In this document: positions 43,538 through 54,308 of the stretch, in pieces | Numbering within the stretch: the stretch's first letter is position 1 | Layout of the letters: each line of letters starts with the position of its first letter | NCBI GenBank assembly: GCA_039881045.1 | Contig: JAYWVB010000039.1 | Span: 186,001-250,000 of the forward strand | Direction: 5' to 3' | Length of the DNA: 64,000 nucleotides | DNA from: Chaetomium olivaceum | Taxonomy: Eukaryota > Ascomycota > Sordariomycetes > Sordariales > Chaetomiaceae | Notes under the pieces: model-generated | What the model was told of the DNA's origin: nothing | Database searches by the model: none | The model's input: only the letters and a program-made list of their open reading frames with translations | Translations under genes and position numbers: made by a program

Positions 43538-45220
43538 TTATTTACATGGGCATTTCTGGCGTTGTGCTCGATTGAGCCACAAACACTGCACTCGGCTGCG
43601 CACGCTTTCGTGCCTTTGGCGCGGTCGTGTCCGATGGCCCCACCTCTCCTTCTTCGACCTCTCGACGAGCTTCCTGGCTTCCTTGACCCTTCTGACGAGC
43701 ATTCTGGGAGCCTCGATGTGTGTCATCCCTTCTCCAATCGTCATAGTCCCTCCTGTTTGAATGAAAGCTCGGCGTGCCCGCTTTCTCTTTTGTCGACCAT
43801 TTTCAGCTCGAAGTCGCGAGTTCTCTTCCTGCAAAAGAGTAGCATTGTGCATCGCCATCTGGCAGCCCTTGATGATTTTCTGAAGCGCCTGATCTGTTGG
43901 GCTTATCTCTCTCTGGCGTTTCCTCTGGAGAGAGTCAAGCTCGACCATGTTTACTGGCGTTTTGAGAGGCAGACTTGGCGGTTGGATGGGGGTAGGAGGG
44001 GGACTCGGTGTCCGTATCCTGGTTTGTAGCCGACAAAGAACCTGAGTTGGATCGAGAGGCACGAGCCCTGTAGCCCTAAAGCCACTTACGATGTTCCTTG
44101 TGCTGAACGTCTTTTTCCGAGCTTCAAGAAACAGTTCGAGGAACCTTGGTTTGTCGATGTGATAAACCCCGAGTGCTATCATCTCTTTGACAAGGTCGCC
44201 GTACGTTCGCTTCAGCACAGCGAAACAGCTGACGTCAAGAGGCTGGAGGTGGTGCGACGAGTGCGGAGGCATGCACTCTGTAAGGATCCGATGTTCAGTA
44301 CAGAATTTGTCGAATTCAGGCGTCGAATGACTTCCATGACCATCGAGAATAAGAAGCCGATATCGACCAACAGTCCGTTTTCGGGTTTGTGGCTCGAAGA
44401 CTTCTCGAAGCCACTCGAAGGTAAGCTCATCGGTTGTCCAGCCGTTATCGCTGACTCCAATACGCCATGTCTTTGGCAGCACTGAGCCGTCGTACCACGA
44501 CGAAATGTGGACTTTCCCTTCAAAGATAATCATCGGGTCAACACTCCAGCCAGATGCGTTAATGCACTCGATGACAGTTGTCCACTCTCGGTTCCCTGGC
44601 TGAATAACAACAGGTCGGTTCCGTCGGTCAGACCGAGTAACCACTTTAGATGTACTTGCAACACCCATCTGGAAGCCGGTCTCGTCAAAGTTGTAGATAT
44701 CCACGTCGAGGACTCCGTACTCGTTGATCGTCTTTTGCACCCGTGCAAACCACGCTGAAATCTTCTCTGGGTCTTCGCATAAGGCTCGCTGATAGTCATA
44801 CTTTCTTGAATACTTCGTCTTCAAATGGGGATGCCGATCAAGAAGCCGATGAACCCAGTTCTCGCCAACAGTCATTGCAGGGACCGGGGTAGTTGCGATA
44901 GACGCGTCGAGCAACATCAAGTTTCCACGCTCGCGGAGAAGAAGATCGGCCATTTGTCGAATGTAGCTGATCGTTGGCGACATACCACGGTCGTCCAGTG
45001 ACTCGATCCATTGAATCAAGGCTGCTTCTTCAGTTGGGTGTAGCTTTCGGTTCTTGACTTGCGCTTGTTGACGCGTAGCACCCCCTTTGACGCGTTCTTG
45101 GAGAGTCGCCCTTGGTACATCAAATGCAGCCGCAGCTTTGCGAATGCTTTGGGTTTCGCCTGAACGTAAGGCCTCCAGTGCTAATTGGATCCGCTCTTCG
45201 TGCTGCAAAGGCTTTGGCAT
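43538..45220 (-). CDS. Fot1/pogo-type transposase, intact
   Basis: 560 residues from the ATG at 45220 (MPKPLQHEERIQ). A longer start at 45256 would overlap the terminal repeat, so the later Met is preferred. In order: a psq-type helix-turn-helix (IRKAAAAFDVPRATLQ), a CENP-B-type second DNA-binding part (ENWVHRLLDRHPHLKTK), then the DDE_1 catalytic core with Asp near 179 (IYNFDETGF), 293 (LLILDGHGSH) and 329 (HHLQPLDVSCF). The spacing is DD35D. A coiled, basic C-terminal tail follows (LLQEENSRLRAENGRQKRKRARR). No stop or frameshift interrupts it, so an active enzyme is plausible. It would cut and paste the element through its own terminal repeats. Confidence 0.93.
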   Translation of the reverse strand: MPKPLQHEERIQLALEALRSGETQSIRKAAAAFDVPRATLQERVKGGATRQQAQVKNRKLHPTEEAALIQWIESLDDRGMSPTISYIRQMADLLLRERGNLMLLDASIATTPVPAMTVGENWVHRLLDRHPHLKTKYSRKYDYQRALCEDPEKISAWFARVQKTINEYGVLDVDIYNFDETGFQMGVASTSKVVTRSDRRNRPVVIQPGNREWTTVIECINASGWSVDPMIIFEGKVHISSWYDGSVLPKTWRIGVSDNGWTTDELTFEWLREVFEPQTRKRTVGRYRLLILDGHGSHSTPEFDKFCTEHRILTECMPPHSSHHLQPLDVSCFAVLKRTYGDLVKEMIALGVYHIDKPRFLELFLEARKKTFSTRNIVSGFRATGLVPLDPTQVLCRLQTRIRTPSPPPTPIQPPSLPLKTPVNMVELDSLQRKRQREISPTDQALQKIIKGCQMAMHNATLLQEENSRLRAENGRQKRKRARRAFIQTGGTMTIGEGMTHIEAPRMLVRRVKEARKLVERSKKERWGHRTRPRQRHESVRSRVQCLWLNRAQRQKCPCK

Positions 45221-45251
45221 TTTGCCGGGTACGATGGCATGGTAAGGTGCA

Positions 45252-45329
45252 TCCAAAGTGGACGTGGTGGGGTGCGGGGCTGGAAAGTGGCCGGAAAGGT
45301 GGTGTGGCCGGAAAGGTGATAGATTACGT
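45252..45329. repeat. right terminal inverted repeat of the Fot1-like element
   Basis: 78 bp, inverted copy of 43405-43481. The region holds two tandem CCTTTCCGGCCAC-type words that may be transposase-binding sites. Confidence 0.93.
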
Positions 45330-45331
45330 TA

Positions 45332-45913
45332 TGCCGACTATTCTACTGAGCGACGACGAACTTTGAGGCAGATGACAAAGTTTTAAACACTGCCTACCCA
45401 TATACTAACCAAGCCTTACACCCCCCAACCTAGTACGGCGCTTGGGATACCATAGCCACCTCTCTTCCCCTTCCTCCCGAACCCAATTTTCCCAAGCTGC
45501 CGCATAACACACCCCTTCAACGGCCTCCCTCTCCCACCTCCAACCCTGCCCCTCCAAACAGCACGACGGGAGGCGAAGACAGGGAATGGTGGCGAGTGAG
45601 CAACGCACGACAAGTGTATGCAGCCCCTCTCAAATTTGCAGCCACCCCTCGGCTCAGAGGCCGAGCTTGTGACGGGCGGCGGTCGGTGGGCCACCACCGC
45701 CCCGACCTACAGCAGACGCAGACCGCCCGCCTTTCGGCCGCCCCACCTGCCAGCTCTCTCTCCCAACCGCAGCCTCCCACAAACACCACCACCAACAATC
45801 CAACTGCCCGTCTCATCCTTCACTGACATTGCTTTGCTTGCTGCCGTGCCTGGCTCCCGACAGCTTTTGCGAGCGGGTTGGGGGTTGTTGAGACGCGGCC
45901 CTCGTCCTGTCGG
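45332..45913. other. 3' flank of the NLR-like gene
   Basis: C/T-rich sequence between the transposon and the end of the NLR-like gene. Overlapping frames on both strands have no coding character. Confidence 0.5.
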
Positions 45914-48841
45914 CTATGAAGAGAGTGTGTTATGAACGCGAGGTCCACGGCGAACCATTGGGGCCGGAGTCCGTGGAAGCTCGCCAGGCCTAGGACCCGA
46001 GGGCAAGAGTGGTGGTGGTGGAGGGATTAAAGTAGGCTTAGGCCTCATTGTGATGGTTGTCAGCTCGACCAACTCCTTCCCTTCGAGCACGGCCCGGAAA
46101 GAGTCCAGGAACTCTTTTGGGAGGTCATTGTGCTTCGCGCGCTCAACTTCGGCCCTTAAAACACGACGAGGCGCAACCCGAGCCCGTACCAGAATGTCGA
46201 GGGTTTTCAATCTCAAATTGAGGTTCTGAAGTGGCCCGTTTGCCATTTGGACCTGGTCTATGCTGAGATCATCGATGGTGCGAAGGAGAGCGCCGAGGAT
46301 AACTCCACGAGTTTCTTGTGCTTCGTATTCCAGAATCTTGTAGGGAGCATGTGCAGTCTCCGAGGTAATTCCAAACCTGTGGCGTAAGAATCACTCTCTA
46401 GTTTGGCTTGGAGATACTCTGGGCAAAGGAAGCAAGTAGCGAGAAAGGAGTGAAACGTCGGGATTTCATGAGTGGAAAAAACGGCTACTCCTGCGGGCCA
46501 CAAAAGAGAATTCCACACGCGTGTGCTCCAGCTATTGGAAAGCTCGAGTCGTCCAATTATCCGGAACAGCTTTGCCCTGGTTTCCGGCAAGTGGTTGCAT
46601 GACTGCCCAACGCGAAAGATTATCTCAACACCTTGTGTAGGAGGGTTGGCTCGCGTGTGACACAAGCTGTTCCAGCGAGAAACAAGAACGGATGTGAGCA
46701 CCAGGGCCGGGTCGTAGTTGGTAGGCCCATCCTCCTCGATTATAGACCTGATGCTCCACAACCAGTCAAAAACAGTTCGGTGGAGGAATCCAACAGACGG
46801 CGGCTTTGACGGTAGCGAGCCAGGCCTTTTAATCGAATGCCGGTCGATTTGTAAAATGCCGCCGGTAGCTCCAGCTAACCGTCGTTCTAACACATGGAGG
46901 AGCCCGGGTACTTCTTCATCTTTGAGATATGGTTGCGGCTCGGTAGGGTCGTCGCAATTAGCAGCCGTCCAAAACTCGGGCGCACGGAAAGGGAGGTCAA
47001 CGAGCTCATTCCACGGAAAAGCAACTGGTACATTATCGATGCCCTTTCGCGGTGAGTTGTATCCAGACGTTCGCGCATCGAAGAATAAAGCTCCTCCAGC
47101 CCGGGCGGTAAGCTGTGGAAGACTCTCCAGATCTCGCGAAGGTCATTGTTTTCTCGGGCGGTGTTGATAAGGCTTTCGACGACAAGAACCACCCAGAGAA
47201 AGACCACCATTGGCTTTGTCGATAATCTGAGACTCCAACTTCCTAATATCGGTAGCGAAAGGCCTACGCAACTCCTGGAACGTAGGGCTACTCTACATCT
47301 ACGAACGTAGATTTTGATATCGGCCTTGGTAAGGAGCTCCATCCTTAGAGAGGGGTATGTGCGAAACTCGTCCTTAAAAATATTCCAAGGGCGGCTAGAA
47401 ACGCAAAGTTTGATGTTGTGGCTCTCATGCAGTTGCTTGAGGAAGGAAATAAGGCTGGCGAGGTCCCCTTCATATTCGTCAAGACCATCGATAAAAAGAG
47501 CAAGACGGTCGGTACCCTCTGTGAGAGAAAGAAATTGTAAGATACCATCCCGAAGCTCCTCAAAGGTCCAATGGAGACGGATGCTGAGCCGGTCTGGTCC
47601 TGTCAGTTGGATATACTGGTAATGTCTCCAGGCAACACGGCGGCAAAGCTCTGGCCGCTGACTGAGAAGTTGGTGGAGAATTGTTGATAGTAGGCCGGCC
47701 TGGCTTTTTTGATCTGATAATCCCGGATTCCAAAAGTAGACGCTACATATCAGAAGACGTCGATCACCAGACCAGGCTTTGAGATGGGTCTGAAGCTGGG
47801 GGCTGGTCGCGATATATTTCATTAGCGTGCTCTTCCCGGAGGCTGGGTTACCAGTGATCCAATAAGGCGTCTGATTAGTTTGTGTTTCCAGCCATTCTTT
47901 GAATCTTGTTGGCGGCGGGGTTAGCGAGAGCCCACGAGGTTGGTCGTCAAGTAGCCACTGGAAGGTTTTGGGGAAAGGGTTCTCAATCTGGTTCTCACGG
48001 TCCGTCATCCCCTTAAACTCCAAGCTGCTAAGAATCCTATCGCAGATGAGACCGTCATTTTCCGGCGCGCTTTCGAAGGCAGGAGGAATGTCCAGGCCAG
48101 GCTGGTTGGTTCGATCGGCCATAGTGATTGCAGTCAAGAGACCGGACGCCACTTTGTCTCTCTCAAAATCGGTTTCCAAGGGACGGCTGCGGGAGATGGT
48201 AGCAAACTCGGGGTGGAGCTTGTCAATGATCGTCTGAAGCATGCCACGAAGCTCCCCGACGCCATTGTCGACGCCAGAGAGCTGGGCGCAAACCCTGGCC
48301 GCGTCGTCTCTAAGAAACCACGAGCACGCACTTTAATTAACGTGATTCCATGCGAAAGCAGAGTAGTGGAAATGGGAGAAGAAGTAACTTACGCAATACA
48401 AATGATGACTGCCATCATGAGCTGCTCACGGATGCTCCTCAAACGGTCCTGCAAGCCCTCGATGTCGCCCTGCTTGAGCCTGCTACGGATGGCAACCATG
48501 GCATGAGCGCCCCGGACACGCAAGCCATTCTGAGCACCCTGCTTGACCGCCAAGCTGTCGGTGAGACTCTGGAGGTCCTTCTCCGCCAGTGCACATTCGA
48601 CGGCGAGCCGAGCGAGGGTCTCAGACTGGCGGGGGTAGCGTGCTTGGAGGGCGGCGATGTTGTCTCGGGCGTGGGTCGCGTTCCCCGACAGCTCGCGTGA
48701 TTCTTTCTCGAGGGCGGACACAGCGCAGGGGCGGCCATCGTTGGATTTCGTTATTTCGAGGTAGAGCGTGACCAGCTTGGTGCCGAAGTCGACAAAGGTG
48801 ACGATGCCTGTCGCAATCGATAAAGCTCCGAGTGGATCCAT
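45914..48841 (-). CDS. NLR-like NACHT (STAND) protein, several frameshifts
   Basis: Minus strand, ATG at 48841 (MDPLGALSIATG). Exon 1 is 48393-48841; exon 2 starts at 48309 after an 83-nt intron and joins in frame (CIA|DDAARVC). The N-terminal helical domain is of the kind found in fungal STAND proteins. The NACHT nucleotide-binding domain has Walker A (WITGNPASGKST, near 47825-47850) and Walker B (LALFIDGLDEYEGD). A helical region with FLHRTVFDWLW follows, typical of fungal NACHT proteins with a DUF7791-type C-terminus. Such proteins sense non-self or damage and can trigger cell death. Frames break at about 47272-47300 and 47201-47211 (a compensating pair), near 47001-47016, and near 46270-46300. 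With those repaired the gene extends to 45914 with a Pro-rich tail. It may be a pseudogene or carry sequence errors. Confidence 0.72.
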
Positions 48842-49546
48842 TTGTTGTTGTGGCAGTGGCACCGATCACGGTGGAGCCGTTGCTACCGTGTAAGCGGTAT
48901 TCGTATCTCTTCTCCTTTCAATTCTTGCCCAAGAGCTGCAACTTCTCCTCAAAAGATAAAAGGAACCGATCGGGCGCCAACGCGCCCAAGACGCGACCGA
49001 TTCGGGTTCTGGCAACAGAAACCAGCCGTTCTGTGTCAGTCAGCCCTGCCCGCTGCCCCGCTTTCAAGCAGCCTTCAACGCCCAGTCAAGGCATCAATCA
49101 AGGCATTCTCGCAGGCGCTCCGGGCACACCTCTCGAGCCCAAGGCTCTCGAACCCATCACCATGATTCCACCGCTCTCGTACATACTGTCGGGTTACCGG
49201 TATTTAGCATAGATAGACCTTGCCCCGTGAGATACCACCCACACTTTGTTTGCAGCCAGCCTCTTTTTCTTCCCAACGCATCACACAGGGAAGTCATAAG
49301 AAAATAATATCATTCTTTAGCTTCCTGCTGAGTATTGGGCAACATATTGCAATTTAGAATCATACACTCATTCTAGAAAATGTCCCTATCTAAGTGCCCT
49401 TTTTTCGGTTTGTTTGTGTAGAGAGGTAGATTTCTATAGTCGTTGTAATAATGTCATCTATAATCTAGTATCATTTTGCACCTTCTACTTCGCATATTAG
49501 GAAGGGTAACTTGTTCCTAGCTACTCAAAACAACAGCCTTCTACCA
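48842..49546. other. promoter region of the NLR-like gene
   Basis: Upstream sequence of the NLR-like gene, C-rich close to the ATG and AT-richer beyond 49250. No gene is recognised. Confidence 0.5.
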
Positions 49547-49792
49547 CTAAGCAGCTGTCACCTCGGGGTATTCGCAGCGGGCGTGATCAGCGGCATCAGC
49601 AAAGAGCCGCCTTGCATCCCACTGCCTGTCTGAAAGAGTTTTGAACGAGGCAGCATACCTCAAACCATCCTCTCCAAAATACGTCTTTTCGTCCTCACAA
49701 AACTTCCCGCAGACCTCCTCGCACAGGTCAGGAGACGGGTCGACTGAGACGGCGAGTAATGACAGAGTCACTAGGGCGGTACGGACTCCCAA
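49547..49792 (-). CDS. candidate small Cys-containing secreted-type protein (partial model)
   Basis: An 81-codon open stretch on the minus strand with a hydrophobic start (TALVTLSLLAVSV), then DLCEEVCGKFCEDE and a C-terminal CEYPE. This looks like the last exon of a small secreted protein. There is no in-frame ATG in this stretch. An upstream ATG exon at about 49844-49894 would join in phase, but only through a 38-nt intron, which is very short. The family is unknown. It lies about 700 bases upstream of the NLR-like gene and on the same strand. Confidence 0.3.
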   Translation of the reverse strand: MGVRTALVTLSLLAVSVDPSPDLCEEVCGKFCEDEKTYFGEDGLRYAASFKTLSDRQWDARRLFADAADHARCEYPEVTAA

Positions 49793-52700
49793 AAAATACC
49801 AACAGCCTCTGGTCTCCGTCGTTGTTCAGAAGGTACGGTTTCTTACCTCAAAGCTACTGGTTCTGGGTCCTCCCCAGCAGACACAGAACTTTTCATGGGC
49901 AAAAAGGGAGAAAAAAGCCTCCACACCACAACTCGCCTGGTGACTCCCCCCCTTTGGCGCCAAAAACGTCACAAGCAGCAGCAGGTAATACCACCCACCC
50001 CATCCACATACCCACTCACCCACTACCGACCAAGGCAGGGAGGGTATGGACACTACGTAGTATCACCCGACAAAACCGAGGATGGGCATCGAAAAAGAAA
50101 CAAGGTGTGGCGTTCCCGGGGGCGAGGACCCAGTCTACACTAGTGTAGTGTAGTGTAGCTGCTGTGGTGTAAAGTATATGTCGTGCCAGCCTGATACTTA
50201 ATACTTAACTTGCTTGCCCAGGTGGCTGGTCTTTGGGTTTGGGTCACTTTGTTGGGATTGTTGTGTGACTACCTAATTTGTGTGTAGTTGTGTACTGGGC
50301 AGGGGGGTGGATGCGGTGTTGCTGTCTGTTTGTGGCATGGGACACGAGGGCATCTGTCTGTTTCTTTCCGTCCGCCCTTTCGGCGCAATCACGGCGTCGG
50401 CTGGCTGGTTGGGCTTTGGGTACACGGATGTTGGCTGCTGGCTGCTGTGTACATGCGCATCTCCCGCGGGGTGGTGTGAGGTGGAGTGCATGTGGTGTTT
50501 TATGGGGTTGGTGGTACGGCCTGTTGTCTTTTTCTCTCTTGCCGTGATGAGGAAGGAGGCGGTTGGGTGGGAGGCTCGGTGGATCAAGGTTTGGTCGAGC
50601 TTTTGAGTGATTCATAGTCGACTACGTATAACTCCGTTGAGAAATAACATGACTCCACGAGATGCCGTACATGTCAGTCAGATTGGAGGTAACCCGGTCA
50701 CCTTTCCTGTTACACTAAAGGCAATATCTGAGCTATCTCTTAACCTTGATGAACATATTCAAGACGGATGTGCTGCTCCCTATCACGCAGGTGCCTAAAT
50801 GACAGAGTGGGAGCACGTATCTCATAAATGTACTTGAGCATCCTCGGTACGCAGACTTTGCTCCGTGCCGGCTTGCCCTGGTTCAGGGGCTTATCGAGGA
50901 GAGCACTCTGTATGAAACACGGGACACTACGGCAAAGAGCAAGCCACATCCGAGTCCTCGGCTCGGGGTGCGCGCGAGTAGGCTGCTTCCAAGCTGCCGT
51001 TGGCCGGGGAAAAGACGCGGCCGCTTGCATTGCCGACGGCATGTGACGGGATGGCGCCCGTTGGTCACCTCTCTCGGCCGGCTAGGCCCTGGGACTGGTA
51101 TGGTATGCAATATCTCCGTTTGCGGAGGAGGAGCGTACCATGTATGTCATCTTATCGGATCTGGGGCCTTTTTGGATCCGGCGCGAGCAATACTGTCCGG
51201 CTATGTCAGAATGACTCGTCGGTTGGTCGGAACGCAGCAGCAGCGCACGGCACATACTGCCGGAGCGTCTAACCGGGCGAAACCACAGAATTATCCCGTG
51301 CCTGTGCCGTGTTACTCTGTTCCGAGTTTACCTCGTACATGGCACACAGCACACTGCGCCGCAAGTCGGTCGGGTGTGTGGCCACGGCGTGGTTCTGCGT
51401 CGCCGAGGGGGGCACCGAGGGACAGATCCGACAGGACTACACCCGGTAGTAGCAGTGAGCTGCATGTCGTTTTTGAGCAAGCCTCTTTGTCCAAGCAGTG
51501 TATCGTCACCCCGAAATAGCCATTCTCATCGACACCGTCCCAGCGCCCTTGCTTCCGGCATCCCCCAACATCATCATCAAATCGCAGAACACAACCCCCC
51601 CTTTGCCCCCCACCTTCGTATTAGATTGGTGCTGCAGCTAGATCAGCCACAGGGTAGCAATGCAGCATGCGGAATCCGGTTGTTGGCGCTCCCTCCTCCC
51701 AGAACCCCAGAATGGGCAACAGATGCAGGACCATTTTCTTTTTCTCATTCCAGATTCCAGATTCCAGAAAAAAAAGAAAGGGGGATGCGTGGTGTGATGA
51801 GCGGGCTTGCGTGCGTGCGCTTTCGATACCCCGTTTCTTTGGACGAGATCAAATCGCAGTCTCGATAGACTACATGGGGCACTGCTCGACCGTTACGCTA
51901 GGTAGGTAAGGTATCTGTATGCTGCGGGAAACTGCCGGTGCTTTTTTCTTTTTGCGATGGGAAATCGTCCTTGACATCTATCGGGGATATTTGAGGTGTA
52001 CTCTCGGGATGGGAATAACAAGGTCATTGCACGTCGGTTCAGGCTGAATGGGGTGTTGTGCACCGGTAGTGGTCTGCTTAGGTGGGTGGTGGTGGCACCC
52101 TATGGGCTAATAAAAAAGCTCGACTCCGAGTGTAGAAGCTCGAGTTGGAGGAACGAAACAACAGTACTGGAAGTCTAAAGAAGGCCGGTTTTGCTCGATT
52201 TATTACTCTGATTTAATTAGTTATCCATTCCCTCCCTCTCTTTTTGTTTTTATTCTTTTTCTAATTTATTTTTACAATATTTTTCTTTCTTTTGGAGTTC
52301 GGCTTTTATTTGGCCAGAGGGTGCCTGGATTGTCTGCACATGTACATGTACATGCAAGCAGCACAGACACAGTGAAGACTCATCTCAGTGGCAAAACTAC
52401 CTAGGGAGTCACTGGTCGCTGTCGGTTGCATTTGCTTCGCATCCAGGCTGCCAACTCTCCTGCACCGTGGGGGCACGTGTTGTCAAAGCGCGGGCAGGAA
52501 CCTGGAAGGAAGGCCTGAAGGAAAGCGGGAACTACACAGTATGTAACTAACCACTGGGACACGCAAAACCACACAAAAGACGACTTGATTTTGTAGCCAC
52601 CACTGGAAATGAAAACGAGTTTTGTCGCCGTGGCTCGCGGTGCCGAGAGTTGGGTTTGAGTTGCTGTGTGCATTTCCGGGAACTCGCAATGAACAAAGGG

Positions 52701-53168
52701 ACCATGAATTCGGATCCGGAATCGAGACCATTCTGCCTCGGCATGGCCTGGCCGGAACTCGCGAGATAAAGAACCCACAGGCATGGCCCCGGGTCGAATA
52801 GGCCCCGACAATTATCGGCGACTCGGAGACGAGAAAAGCCACGTCATGGGCTTTGTTGGTCGAACGATATCATGGGCTGACAGGCCGAGTGGCCGGCATT
52901 CTCCGTCACTAAGACAAACTAACTGAAATCTCAACATGGCTTGCCGTTCGTTCTCTCATCAGTTAAAGACATTACTATGTTAAGTTAGCTCTGGTGGGCT
53001 TGCACTGTGCTTGTTCGTCCCCATTCCACGGATCATCTAGCCACAGTGCGAGTGTGCCTGCACATATCCTTTCTCTCCCTTTCTCTCACTCTCGCATCAT
53101 CTCGAGCTAGTAAGTTAGCATGTGGATATGATGCCATGTGGAGAGGATGCCATGTGGATAGCATGCCA
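49793..53168. other. 3.4-kb gene-free stretch
   Basis: Many overlapping short frames on both strands, none with domains. It includes a GTGTAG repeat with a 14-bp palindrome near 50135-50148, poly-pyrimidine tracts near 52.2 kb and a 16-bp palindrome at 52339-52354. I see no gene, RNA gene or recognisable transposon remnant. Confidence 0.45.
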
Positions 53169-54057
53169 TCACCGAGCGTGCTCATGGCTGTCCAGCTTCT
53201 TGGTATGCTCGTCCATCAGCCTCTTTGCCAGCGCCACAATGGGATTGTCCTTGTCGGCCTGCTCCAGCGCCGCCTGCTGCTGGTTCGGCTGCGTGGTCTC
53301 GGCGAACAGATCCCGCACCTTGCCCGACCCGGTCGCCGTCTGTACTACGGCGAGCGTCGTGGCGAACTCGGTCCGCTCCGCCGCGCCGAGCTGGATGGCG
53401 TCGAGCATCAGCAGCGCAAAGTTCTGGCAGTTGTTGCTGATGAGGTTGTAGGCCGCCTTCTTCTGCCGCATCGCGTAGATGACCATCTCGCCCGCCTGCC
53501 GCAGCGCCTCGTCGTTGAAGCGCGTCTCCCCGACCCGGAACGTCCGCCACTCCTCCGCGTCCACCCGCCCGTTCACGTAGATGATGTCGAGGTTCTCGTC
53601 CATCCACAGCTCGTGGCAGTAGTCGCCCACCAGCACCGCCCAGTGCTGCGACGGGTCCGGGTACTTGTGTACTTTCTCCGTAATCCATGCCCCGAGTTTG
53701 GTCCGCTCCGCGAACCACTTGCCCGCCGTCCCGCCCACGGGATGCCACCCGATCTCGACCGTCCGAGGCCGCTGGTTGGTGCGCGGCTCCGCCGGCGGGA
53801 TGATGTTCGGTTTGTGGCCCAGCCCGAGCGAGTGCTCCAGCACGATCCGCCCCTTGATGAGCTCTTCTTTGCCGCGCGAGAAGCCCGTTTTACTGCCAGG
53901 GTGGTTAACAACGCCTGCTATGGTATGGTATACATACAGGTGTATCTATGCCAAGACATCCCTCCTGGGGTGTGGTTACGAGTACTTACAACAGCGACTT
54001 CATTCGCTTGCGCTTGGATTGCCCGCTCTTGTCGGAACCTGATTCTGAGCTGCCCAT
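53169..54057 (-). CDS. permuted papain-fold (PPPDE/LRAT-like) protein
   Basis: Two exons on the minus strand: 53990-54057 and 53169-53892, with a 97-nt intron joining KSL|FKTGFSRG; 263 residues. The start MGSSESGSDKSGQSKRKR carries Gly at position 2 and basic residues, so N-myristoylation is conceivable. The folded part has QHWAVLVGDYCHELW with His near 106 and YNLISNNCQNFALLML with Cys near 178. That order, His before a Cys in an NNC-x-NF motif, is the circularly permuted papain fold shared by PPPDE/DeSI isopeptidases and LRAT-type acyltransferases. Which of the two applies cannot be told by eye. The C-terminus is charged and probably helical. No membrane span is seen. The frame is intact. 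Confidence 0.75.
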
Positions 54058-54300
54058 GTCGGTGTACGTGTTTACTGGAGTCGCAGTCGCAGTCGTACGA
54101 CGTTTGTGCCTCAAACCAACAGAATGGAGTTTGATTCATAAATTCAAGACCAGTGGCTGCGCCAGAGCTGAGGATATCCCCAGATGGCAACGCCAGCTTT
54201 TGTCCCACCAAACCCCCACTCACCCCAGCTCAGCCCCAGCATGGCTGTGCCGCTGCCGCTGCCGCTGCCGCCTTTCACACTCTTTCAGCAGCTCAGATTT

Positions 54301-54308
54301 CTTTATAG
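54301..54308 (-). promoter_or_regulatory. TATA box of the papain-fold gene
   Basis: The minus strand reads CTATAAAG about 245 bases upstream of the start codon at 54057. Confidence 0.4.

Larger units (their letters stand above)
43405..45329 (-). mobile_element. Fot1/pogo-like DNA transposon, apparently complete
   Basis: The ends carry near-perfect inverted repeats: 43405-43481 (77 bp) and 45252-45329 (78 bp), differing by one base gap and one substitution. Each begins ACGTAATCTATCACC and contains the word CCTTTCCGGCCAC twice (one damaged copy at the left). Both ends are flanked by TA (43403-43404 and 45330-45331), the target duplication of this superfamily. The element is 1925 bp with a single intact transposase gene. 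It sits 91 bp from the inner edge of the neighbouring Tc1-like element's right repeat. It inserted in the convergent space between the SPT23/MGA2-like and NLR-like genes. Confidence 0.93.

Noticed and set aside
50968..51519. 183-codon plus-strand frame
   Set aside because: Non-repetitive but without family features or ATG context; several other frames are equally open here.
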